Source of the DNA: Flaveria trinervia
Taxonomy: Eukaryota; Streptophyta; Magnoliopsida; Asterales; Asteraceae
Length of the DNA stretch: 64,000 nt
NCBI GenBank assembly: GCA_025506515.1
Contig: CM046451.1
Coordinates: 54,824,249 to 54,888,248 of the forward strand
Reading direction: 5' to 3'
Shown: one piece after another, positions 33,201 through 45,200 of the stretch
Numbering within the stretch: the stretch's first letter is position 1
Layout of the letters: each line of letters begins with the position of its first letter
Translations under genes and position numbers: made by a program
The notes under the pieces: generated by a model
What the model was told of the DNA's origin: nothing
The model's input: only the letters and a program-made list of their open reading frames with translations
Database searches by the model: none

Positions 33201-36200
33201 TCGAAGACCTGTGACTCGATCCCATGGCGGACAACAATCGGCAAGTAGCCTGAGAGACCTGAACGATTCAATTTCGTTCAAGATTCCGATCCTAACGCCC
33301 ACCACGTACACCTCATGGGCAATCAAAATGGAAGCGTTCATGGATGCCCAGGGACTCTGGGATGCCATTGAACCTCCGACGACCGCGGCAGTCGATGTGA
33401 AGCTCGACAAGAAGGCCAGAGCATTCATCTTCCAGGCATTGCCCGAGGATGTACTAATGCAGGTTGCTGCATTCAAAAGTGCGAAAGACATTGGGGGGCC
33501 CTGAAGAAGAGGTTCGTTGGAGAAGACAGGGTTAAGCAGGCAAGAATCCAAACACTGGATCATGAGTTTGAGATGCTGAAGATGTCCGAGAATGAATCAA
33601 TTGATGATTTCGCAGGGAAAATGGGAGAACTAGTGTCAAGATATCGAGCTCTGGGAACCACAATCGCAGCCTCCAAACAAGTGAGGAAATTCTTGAAGGC
33701 TGCTCCGGAGAGACTCCTCCCGATTGTGGCTGCCATTGAGCAATTCTCAAATCTTGACACAATGGCTTTTGAGGAACTGGTGGGAAGATTGAAGGCGTAT
33801 GAGGAGAGGATCAAGCCAGCTTCCCAAGGAAGGAACTCCTCTGGTCAATTACTTCTGACCAGGGCTGAATGGCAAGAAAGGATCAAAAGTGAATCCAAAA
33901 GTGACAGCCACAAGCAGTCAAGTTCTGGGGAGTCAAGAGGAAAAAATAGAGGCCGTGGAAGAACTGGGAAGGGTAGGAACATTAGGCCCTACTCTGATGG
34001 TGGTGACAGAGGGGCTCCTCCCAAGAAAGACAAGAGAAACATGAGATGTTTCAACTGTGATCGTCTGGGGCACTTCTCAAGTGAGTGCAGGGCCCCAAAG
34101 ACAAGAAATGATGAAGCCCATTTGACCCAGACCCAAGAAGATCAAGAACCCACTCTGTTGATGGTGAGGGTGATGCAAGACCTGGGTTTGCTTGAAGAAA
34201 ACAGTGTCTACCCGAAGGAGATGACCACAGAAGTAGATGCCAGCACATGGTACTTAGACAATGGTGCTAGTAACCATATGACAGGAGTCAAATCTCACTT
34301 CACTGACCTGGATGAAACTATTACTGGGAAAGTGAAGTTTGGAGATGGCTCAGTTGTTGTCATAAAAGGTATGGGATCAGTTTGGTTTCAGTGCAAGAAT
34401 GGTGACCACAGAGTAGTCACCAACGTGTATTATATCCCTGCTCTCATGAGCAACATATTGAGCCTAGGCTAATTGGATGAGGTTGGCTGCAAGATCCTGA
34501 TGCAAGATGGATATCTGTGGGTATTTGAGAAGAATGGAAGAACCCTCCTGAGGGTTAAGAAGGGACAGAACAGGCTCTATAAGATCAGCATGGATGTAAC
34601 CCTCCTTAAGTGTCTGTTGGGAGAGATGAAAGATGTGGCTTGGATATGGCATGCAAGATTGGGTCACCTGAACTTTGACTCAATTAAGAACATGTACAAG
34701 TTCAATATGGCAAGAGGATTGCCTAGAATTGACCACAAGTCCCAACTATGTGAAAGCTGTCTAGTAGGGAAACAAAGAAGACACCCCTATCCTACAACAA
34801 GTACATACAGGGCAAACAAGCCTTGGAACTGGTTCATGCAGATTTGTGTGGTCCTCTGGATCCACCTACCCCTGCTGGGAATAGATACTTCATGTTGTTG
34901 GTAGATGACTACTCCAGATACATGTGGGTGTATTTCTTGAAGTCAAAGGATGAGGCCACTAAAGCTTTTCGAAATTTCATGTCTCAGACTCAGGTGGAGA
35001 CAAACTTCAAGCTGAAAGCACTAAGAACAGATAGGGGAGTGGAGTTCACATCCAAAAGGTTTGAGCAACTGTGCAGCCTAGATGGGATCAAAAGGTACCT
35101 AACTGCACCTTACTCTCCACAACAGAATGGGGTTGTGGAGAGAAGAAATCAAACTATAATGGGTATGGTTAGGTCAATTCTTAAGGCTATGAATATGCCT
35201 TTGTGGTTGTGGGCAGAAGCAGTGAGACACTCAGTCTTTCTGCTGAATAGAAGTCCAACCAAGGCATTAATCAACATGACCCCTTATGAAAGGTTATTTG
35301 ATAAGAAACCAAAGGTAAAACACTTGAGAGTGTTTGGGTGTATGGGTCATGTGAGGGTCAGTGATCAACTGAGAAAGCTGGATGATAGGAGCACATCAAT
35401 GGTGCATCTGGGGTTGGAGCCTGGTACAAAGGCTTACAGGATGTACAATCCTGTGACTAGGAGAATAGTAGTCAGCAGGGATGTGCATTTTGAAGAAAGT
35501 AAACCTTGGAAGTGGGACACAACCAATGTGGATCATTCCAACCAAAGCTATGCTAGCTTTGGTGGAAAAGTAAGTGTTCCGAAACAAAGTGGTGGTTCCA
35601 CTAGTGAAGCCAGCCTTGAACAGACTCAGTCAAGTCATGATACTGTGCATTCTTCCTTCGATGAAGGTAGATGGAATGAACCTGGACAGTCCTATGGGAT
35701 AGAGCAAGGCTCAGGGGGTGATGAAGGGGAACTCACATCAAATGATGATCATGTACCTAGATCAACATATGATGATACCCCACCTAAAGGGTTTACTTCT
35801 TTGGATGATGTGTTTAGCAGAACAGATATCTTAGAGAAAGTACCTTTTAAACCTCCAAACTTTGATGAGTCAGAGTTGATGTTACTCCTGGAAGAGCTTG
35901 TGAGATATGAACAAGCCAAAGGAAATCCAGAGTGGATGAAAGCCATGAAGAGTGAAATTGAAAGCATTGAGAAAAATGGCACCTGGAAGTTGGTTGACTG
36001 TCCTAAAGGTGTGAAACCTATAGGCCTGAAGTGGTTGTTCAAGCTCAAAAAGGATGCTGAGGGTAAGGTGACTAGGCATAAGGCTAGGCTGGTAGTAAAG
36101 GGGTATGTACAACAGTATGGTGTTGATTATGAAGAAGTTTTTGCCCCTGTGGCCAGGTTGGAAACTGTTAGCTGATATTGGCTATGTCAGCAGTGAATAG

Positions 36201-39200
36201 GTGGAAAGTACATCATCTTGATGTAAAGACATCATTCCTTAATGGGGAATTGAAAGAAGAGGTGTATGTGATTCAGCCTGAGGGGTTCATACAACCTGGA
36301 AGTGAAAGAAAGGTCTACAAGCTCTTAAAAGCCTTGTATGGACTGAAACAGGCACCTAGGGCTTGGAATGAAAAACTACATAATACATTGATTAAGTTTG
36401 GTTTTGAAAGGTGCTCAAGAGAGCATGCAGTGTATAAAAGAAACACATAATGGGGTACTTTAATAATTGGTGTTTATGTGGATGATATCATAGCTACAGG
36501 ATCTAATGATGTTGTGATCAAAGAGTTTAAGTCTATGATGATGTCTTGTTTTGAGATGACTGATTTGGGTCTACTCAACTATTATCTGGGGATAGAAGTT
36601 AAGCAGACAGTTGAAGGGATTTTCCTAACTCAATCTGGGTATGCTAAGAAGATCCTTGAAGATCAAAAGATGTGGGAGTGTAACTCCACAAAGATCCCTA
36701 TGGATCCAGGGCTAAAGTTGGGCAAAGATGAAGATGGTGAGTCTGTAAATGTGACCCAGTATAGGAGGATTATAGGTTGTTTGAGGTATATCACTCAGAC
36801 CAGACCTGATTTGTGCTATTCAGTAGGGATTGCTAGTAGGTTTATGGCAGATCCTAAGGCATCACATTGGCAAGTTATCAAGACTATTCTTAGATATTTG
36901 AAGGGGACTGTGGAAGATGGAATATGGTATGAGTATGGGGCTGCTGGAGAGCTGATTGGATACAATGATAGTTCACATGCTCCCACTAAATCTGATGGAA
37001 GGAGCACTACTGGGATGGTGTTCTATTTTGGTGGTGGTCTAGTGAGTTGGGTAAGCCAAAAGCAGGCCACAGTGGCTCTGTCTTCCTGTGAAGCAGAGTT
37101 CATGGTAGCTACAGCCACAGCTCAACAGGCTGTGTGGCTTAAAGGCTTGCTAGAGGAGTTGACAGATCAAGAGATAGGTCCTATTTTGTTGTATGTAGAC
37201 AACAAATCAGCTATTCAGTTGATGAAGAATCCTGTATTCCATGGCAGGTCTAAACACATAGATGTGAGGTACCACTATATTAGGGGATGTGTTGAAAAGA
37301 ACCTAGTGGTGGTAAAGCATATAAGTGGAGAAGAACAAAAGGCAGATGTGTTGACCAAAGCTTTGTCAAGAATCAAGTTTGCAGAAATGAAGTTGAAGTT
37401 AGGAGTTAGAACAATGCAAGAATTAAGGGGGTGAATGTTAGTTAATTCATTGTATTGTTTAGTATTTTGTATTTTGTGATTAGAATGTATTAGTTCATAG
37501 TGTAGGGACTAGAAGTGTAAAATGTGAATTAGTTAGTTAGTACTTCTAACTACTATAAATATGTGTTGTATACTGTAATTGGGTTTTAACACCTTAATAA
37601 AATTTGATGATCTTTATGGTCAAAAGATAATATTGGTAACATGTCAAAACGAGCCTCGTACAGTATTTCATTAAGAAATTTATTCTTACTATTGATTAGC
37701 ATTTCAATTATGATTACAACAATGATTTTGCATCAAACCAAAGAGCCTTTGGACTGGCAGTATCAACGTGTTATTTAAGGTGTTCTCTCTATGTGGCAGT
37801 GGGTCCAACTGTTCGAGTCTCTGATAGAACCCAAAACAGTAAGCTTGAATCAAAGTAGAAAGAAATACAAATAGACTCGGTTCGAGATGGGTTGATCTCC
37901 GATAACAAGGTATATAATCCTTACTTTTAATGAACATAAACAAAGACAAAAACAAATAACAGATAACAATACTATTTAAACTAAAACTTCCTTAACTTCT
38001 CCCATAATTTTAGCACCTGATTTCGTGGAACACCCACCCCACCTTCTGAAAATTGAATATTTCCCGCCACCAAGCACCGCCACTGGATTCCTATCAATAC
38101 TACGGGCCGGAGAAACGACTTGTCCTCAAGTTGAAACAAAGTGGTTCGAGTGAAACCTTGTTGACCAGTGTCAAAAACCCAACATTGTGCCATTATCGAG
38201 CAATGTGTCGAGTGACTACTGCAACTTGTTGTGACTGTTACAACCCAAAATGGTAAAGACGAGTCAACACAATTCTTAATTTCTTGAGGGTCCCCAAATT
38301 TAGCCATCTGAAGACATTGCAAGTTGCAAATTTTGTCTCAACAATTTTAGGGATGGCACAAAGCCTAATCTTAACAATTTTTGTATTATCGAGGTTGTCA
38401 CCTTCTGTCACCGGTGTCAGGTTCAGTTCGGCGTCCTCCACCTCTTCTCCCAACTTCAATAGCTTGAAGATATCCACCTTGTTGAGATGCCCAGAATTAT
38501 ATTTATCTATGCTTTTAAAGCATTCCCCATGTGGATATCGACCTTGTTTCTCGGTCTCAAGGATGCTTGGTGTGTTTTCGTTTGGAACAGGGGGTGAATT
38601 AGGTTAAATGCAGATATGGAAGATAAGGTTTTATTGGGCCTATGGTGACCTATCTTGGACTCAAGTTCAAGGGCCAAACTCATTGCATCATAAACAGTAT
38701 GAGGCTTATGGAGTCTAACATTAGCCTTTAAATCTTCTTTGAGCCCATTTAGAAACACACCCAATAAACAATTTTCTGGCCAATTAGAAACCCTAGCTGA
38801 TCGAGATGCAAATTCTTTATGATATTCATGAACTGTTCTAGTCTGCTTGATACTACACAAGTATTCATCTGGACTTTGATCGTTTCTGGGTTTCGTTAGG
38901 GATGTTGCTTGACGTCTCAGGGTTGCTATGTCCTTCTTTAAGGATTCCATAGACTCAAGTTCAGTGTTGTAAAAATCGCTAGGCGCTAGTCGGGCGGCGA
39001 GGTGGGGACTAGGGATTAATCGGGATTAATAGGGATTAATCGGGATTAATCGGTTTGGAGTTTTTATATATAATTTTCATTTTTATATATATAAATACAC
39101 ATTTTTATATGTAAATTTTATAAATATGTTTAGTTTTATATATATAAACAAATCTGGCCGAAATTTTAGAAGTTTTGCCGGAATTTTTGAACTTCGCCCG

Positions 39201-42200
39201 GAAAGTAGCCGGAAAGTCACCGGAATCTGCAAAAATGCAGAATAAAGGCCGATTAAGAGCCGACTAGGGCCAATTAGTTCCGATTTTTTCTCGATTTGGA
39301 CCAATTTCACCGACTAGCGATTATCCCCTCCGATTAGGGGAAATCCAATCGGTGGGTCATCGATTGCTGACTAGTCGCCGATTAATCGGCCGACTAGTCC
39401 GACTTTTACAACACTGCTCAAGTTTACTAGCAATGGCCGCCAATTGTGCGGCGATAGAATCTGTCGAATTGCTGCTGCTCATCGACTTGCTTCGGGTCTG
39501 CATTTTCTTTGCTTCTTCGATGTTTCCCAACAATGGAACCAAATGATAGAACCAAAACAGTAAGCTTGAATCAAAGTAGAAAGAAATACAAATAGACTCG
39601 GTTCGAGATGGGTTGATCTCCGATAACAAGGTATATAATCCTTACTTTTAATGAACATAAACAAAGACAAAAACAAATAACAGATAACAATACTATTTAA
39701 ACTAAAACTTCCTTAACTTCTCCCATAATTTTAGCACCTGATTTCGTGGAACACCCACCCCACCTTCTGAAAATTGAATATTTCCCGCCACCAAGCACCG
39801 CCACTGGATTCCTATCAATACTACGGGCCCGGAGAAACGACTTGTCCTCAAGTTGAAACAAAGTGGTTCGAGTGAAACCTTGTTGACCAGTGTCAAAAAC
39901 CCAACATTGTGCCATTATCGAGCAATGTGTCGAGTGACTACTGCAACTTGTTGTGACTGTTACAACCCAAAATGGTAAAGACGAGTCAACACAATTCTTA
40001 ATTTCTTGAGGGTCCCCAAATTTAGCCATCTGAAGACATTGCAAGTTGCAAATTTTGTCTCAACAATTTTAGGGATGGCACAAAGCCTAATCTTAACAAT
40101 TTTTGTATTATCGAGGTTGTCACCTTCTGTCACCGGTGTCAGGTTCAGTTCGGCGTCCTCCACCTCTTCTCCCAACTTCAATAGCTTGAAGATATCCACC
40201 TTGTTGAGATGCCCAGAATTATATTTATCTATGCTTTTAAAGCATTCCCCATGTGGATATCGACCTTGTTTCTCGGTCTCAAGGATGCTTGGTGTGTTTT
40301 CGTTTGGAACAGGGGGTGAATTAGGTTTAAATGCAGATATGGAAGATAAGGTTTTATTGGGCCTATGGTGACCTATCTTGGACTCAAGTTCAAGGGCCAA
40401 ACTCATTGCATCATAAACAGTATGAGGCTTATGGAGTCTAACATTAGCCTTTAAATCTTCTTTGAGCCCATTTAGAAACACACCCAATAAACAATTTTCT
40501 GGCCAATTAGAAACCCTAGCTGATCGAGATGCAAATTCTTTATGATATTCATGAACTGTTCTAGTCTGCTTGATACTACACAAGTATTCATCTGGACTTT
40601 GATCGTTTCTGGGTTTCGTTAGGGATGTTGCTTGACGTCTCAGGGTTGCTATGTCCTTCTTTAAGGATTCCATAGACTCAAGTTCAGTGTTGTAAAAATC
40701 GCTAGGCGCTAGTCGGGCGGCGAGGTGGGGACTAGGGATTAATCGGGATTAATAGGGATTAATCGGATTAATCGGTTTGGAGTTTTTATATATAATTTTC
40801 ATTTTTATATATATAAATACACATTTTTATATGTAAATTTTATAAATATGTTTAGTTTTATATATAAACAAATCTGGCCGAAATTTTAGAAGTTTTGCCG
40901 GAATTTTTGAACTTCGCCCGAAAGTAGCCGGAAAGTCACCGGAATCTGCAAAAATGCAGAATAAAGGCCGATTAAGAGCCGACTAGGGCCAATTAGTTCC
41001 GATTTTTTCTCGATTTGGACCAATTTCACCGACTAGCGATTATCCCCTCCGATTAGGGGAAATCCAATCGGTGGGTCATCGATTGCTGACTAGTCGCCGA
41101 TTAATCGGCCGACTAGTCCGACTTTTACAACACTGCTCAAGTTTACTAGCAATGGCCGCCAATTGTGCGGCGATAGAATCTGTCGAATTGCTGCTGCTCA
41201 TCGACTTGCTTCGGGTCTGCATTTTCTTTGCTTCTTCGATGTTTCCCAACAATGGAACCAAATGATAGAACCAAAACAGTAAGCTTGAATCAAACTAGAA
41301 AGAAATACAAATAGACCCGGTTCGAGATGGGTTGATCTCCAATAACAAGGTATATAAACCTTACTTTTAATGAACATAAACAAAGACAAAAACAAATAAC
41401 ACATAACAATACTATTTAAACTAAAACTTCCTTAACTTCTCCCACAATTTCAGCCCCTGATTTCATGGAACACCCACCCCACCTTCTGAAAATTGAATCT
41501 TTCCCGCCAACTCTTTTCCCGCCGCCAAGCACTGCCACTGGATTTCTATCAGTCTCACTTGAGAGCTGAGACATAGGTGTAGAATTCAGGGAGTGTGAGC
41601 TTGCTATTCAAAAAGGTTATATTGTATTAGATATAATCTAACTATCTGAATAAAATAATTTAGGTTTTATGCATTCAAAAGTTTTTGATTGCTTTCAAAC
41701 CTTTTGACCCCTTTTAAGGTATTTTTTGTGTGCTTTCACCCGTTTGACCCGTTAGAGTAGAACTAACCCAAACTGACTCGTTTTATTAGTAAATACATTG
41801 ACACTTCTACTCATACGCCAATCTTTACTTGTTTTTCATAATGCACTCAAGATTATTCCTACAATGGTGGTAGGTTGAGATGGGAAAAGATGCTGTTGAA
41901 GTAAATAAGCTGCTAATGGATGTAATTCGTGTACATCATAAAAAGCTTTCTGACATTAAAGTTCTTCCAAAAAGAGACCCCCAACAGTAAGGTTTCTTCT
42001 TTGTAGGACTCTTGTATGCTTTTATTGGGAATACATTTGGGTTTCCATCCTTTCCTTATATATGGATGCAGTTCTGCCCAATTTTTTGTGCTCTTTTAGG
42101 CTTCTTTTGTTGAAGTTCGGTTAAATTAGGGGTTTGTTTTAGTGTTCTTTTTGTAAGTGTTTATGTGATATTGAAAACAAAGTTAGATAAACCGATAGAT

Positions 42201-45200
42201 GGGATGTGGAGAGTTGTGTACGGACACACTTCTGTAGTTTGAAGCTGTTATAATTAGATATTTCAGTGTTTGGTGAATTTTGTTTATTTAAGAAATTAAT
42301 AAACCGACAAAAAAACGATATTTTGTGAAAAAGTAGAGATGGTTTGTGAATGGAATTAGTATATTAAATTAGGCTTAAAGAAGGGATCAGTAAGTGATTT
42401 TCTTATACATGTTATCATTGGTTTTGTTGCAACTAGTATGAACTGGTTATCCACTTATCCAGAACTAGTTACTGATCTAAGTAATCAGGTAATTAAAAAC
42501 TGAATGTTTTTATGCAAACTTTTAAAATTTAGTATTTTGTTTTTTTTTTTTATTTTGATTCTATTTATACCATCTACTACGTATTCTTCAGAATTGTCTA
42601 AATGGGTACAAGCTTTTTAATTTGGTTGAATAATATTTAAGTAAAGTTGAAAATTTCTATCATTTATTTATAAATGAGTTGATTTAGATGGTGCTTTATG
42701 AGATTTTTTCTTATAGCTACAAGGGGAATGTCAACTGGGTCAACCAAGTTTGAACTTGGCTGCAAGCCTATGTTTTATGCAAAAAACCCCCTCATTTTGT
42801 TCAAAGTTTAGAATATTATTGTAATAATTTTGTTTTCTAATCACGATCACATTAATTTTTTTAATAAAAGGACAAAAAGGATATTAACATGTCAACATGA
42901 ACTGGATTACTAGACTGCTTTCACTCAAACCCATTCCGCCTTTTAGGCTTTGTGCCACCTTTAACTTTTAAACTCTGTGCATCTTGTCATTGTCTGCACA
43001 ATACTCACTGCTGATATTCATCTTAATTTGACAGCTCAGCCCAGTTGATTTTCTAAATGCAAGGGATAAGTTTCGGCAATCCCCGCCACAAGATCTGGCC
43101 CAAGTTAATATGCGGAGGTAGAAGGGAGTCTTGGAGTTCTCATCACCTTATATCATATAAGGAAGCTGCTTTCTGCTCATGGCATACGACCAGCATTTGA
43201 GATGCTTGTTGATAAACTGAAGCAAGGGTATTTTTGTCTATCATATTCTGTTCTACATATACTTTTGTCAAGTAAATAACTAAATATTAATATTATAAAA
43301 GCATGCTAACATATATCAAGTTTCAGGTGTTTTGCTCGCTTTTTGATTAGAAACGAAATCATTCACAAAGCAAAGGTTATAATGCAACAAAACTTGTCTC
43401 ATGGTGCTCATAGTCCAAAGTTCTCAAAGATGTTAGAAGTACTAATTGAACACTTCAGTATGTTGCGTGATCTTTTGTTTGTTCTTTTTCTACTTCATAT
43501 GCTTATGTAATGAACTTAAAGGTATAAATTCTCACTTCACATAAAGAGCATAAAACCGGTAAATTTTTGGTCAAGAGGATGATGCCCTGGCACTTTCAGT
43601 GAAGATAAACCCCCCCACCCCACCCCAAAAGAAACAAAAAAAACACACACACACACAGACAAAAGGATAAAACATCAAGAGAAGAAAACACCCAAGCACA
43701 AGTATGTGCTAACCACATTGACTAGAAAACCAGGCTTGTAGATAGGAAAAAGAATCCTAAACAAGGCCATGCAAGGCTCCGGGACGCAAGAAATTTTTCC
43801 TATTGAAATGGTTATTTCTCATGTGAGATATTATGGAAATCATTTTGTGAGGATTGATAAATAATTTTTGTAGATTCTGACAGTTCTGTATATGCAGAAA
43901 AGCATGATCCCCAGAAGTCAAGAGTGATCATTTTCTCACATTTTAGAGAGAGTGTAAGGTCAAGATATGTAAATTATTAGCTCCAATCTATTTTGATTTA
44001 TGCAATAAACATGCTTTAGCTTGGTAATGAAATTTTTTAGCTCATTTATATTTTCAAAACATCCTTATTTTTTGCAGGGACATAATGTCATCCCTATACA
44101 CTATTAGAGAATATGTTAAAGCTACAGAATTTGTTGGTCAAAATTCAGGTCAGATTTCTTTTTCAGCTGTTGACAGCTTCAGTAGTAGAAGTTAAAAACA
44201 TTAGCAGTATGCTTTTGCTTGTTACATGAAGTTCACTCTTAGTTTATATATATTTTTCCTATATTGATGTGATGAACACTACGAATTTCTTTTTATACAT
44301 TACATAGGTAAAACATCAAAGGGTCAATCACAAAAAGTTCAGCAGGCTGTTTTACAGGTAATGGGTCCGACTTCTATGCAGCCTTCGTCTTCTTACATCT
44401 TATTTTATTAATTTACTTTTGTTTAATCTTAAATCATTATTAGAAATTTCGAGCTGGTGGATACAATGTTATTGTTTCAACATCAATTGGAGAAGAAGGT
44501 CTAGATATCATGGAAGTTGATCTTGTTATATGTTTTGATGCTAATATTTCACCTCTACGGATGATTCAACGCATGGGGAGAACGGGTAGGAAGAGCAAAG
44601 GACGAGTTGATATCCTTTTATGTACATGTTTTGTTAACCACTTTGATGTCATTACATTTAAGCATAATCATAAGTGACAATATGGCATTTACCTGAAAAT
44701 AGCTTGATCTAGGTTATAATTTAGTTTTAATATATCAAATGGCTAAAGAAATAAATTTGTTTAAAAAGACAAGTAAAACGGGTTGAAGGTATATGTAGAC
44801 CTGTTTGACCTGTTCTACTTCTACCCATTTGGCTCTTTTGAGATAAAACACACCAAATCTACCCATTCATATGTAAATGACTTGAAATTGCCACTTCTTA
44901 TTTCATTTAAACAAATAGATTAAACCATATAGTTTTTGTAAATGCACTAATTGTTTATAAAACTAGAACAAATTGGAAAACAATGTTTTGGTGGGTCCTT
45001 TATTGTCAAAAGCCCACATGGTGCACGTGTAGGCCCTTAGGCGACGCCTAGCCTCAGCTTGTCACCTCGCTTAAAAAGCTCCATTTTCATTGAGTTCCAG
45101 CCAAATTCTGCCAAAAAATGTCTGAAAGGTCCGAAACAATTACACTAGCCCTAAACAAGCCTGGAATCAACCTTAAACTAGCCTAAATCATGTCTAAAAC

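Larger units (their letters stand above)
32856..37632 (+). mobile_element. Ty1/copia retrotransposon C, full length, young, in FANCM intron 7
   Basis: Complete copia with 197-bp LTRs at 32856-33052 and 37436-37632 that differ at one visible position (CTTCATGG versus CTTTATGG). It is flanked by TTGGT on both sides (32851-32855 and 37633-37637), a 5-bp target duplication. The primer site TGGTATCAGAGC is at 33054-33065. Gag, protease, integrase, RT and RNase H are all present in order. The near-identical LTRs mean a recent insertion, yet the coding frame is broken about five times by single indels or stops; part of that may be sequence error. Confidence 0.93.
37822..41551 (-). mobile_element. 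Tandem array of a gag-only Ty3/gypsy element (three LTRs, two interiors)
   Basis: LTRs at 37822-38096, 39544-39817 and 41263-41551, each TGATAGAAC...CTATCA, alternate with two interiors (38097-39543, 39818-41262). The outer ends are flanked by GTCTC (37817-37821 and 41552-41556), a single 5-bp target duplication for the whole array. So one element inserted and then grew by unequal exchange between LTRs. Next to each LTR on the left is a purine-rich CTTGAGGACAAG tract (minus strand), and on the right a TGGTTCCATTG primer-like site. Only gag and the last part of pol remain; the element is non-autonomous. Confidence 0.88.
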
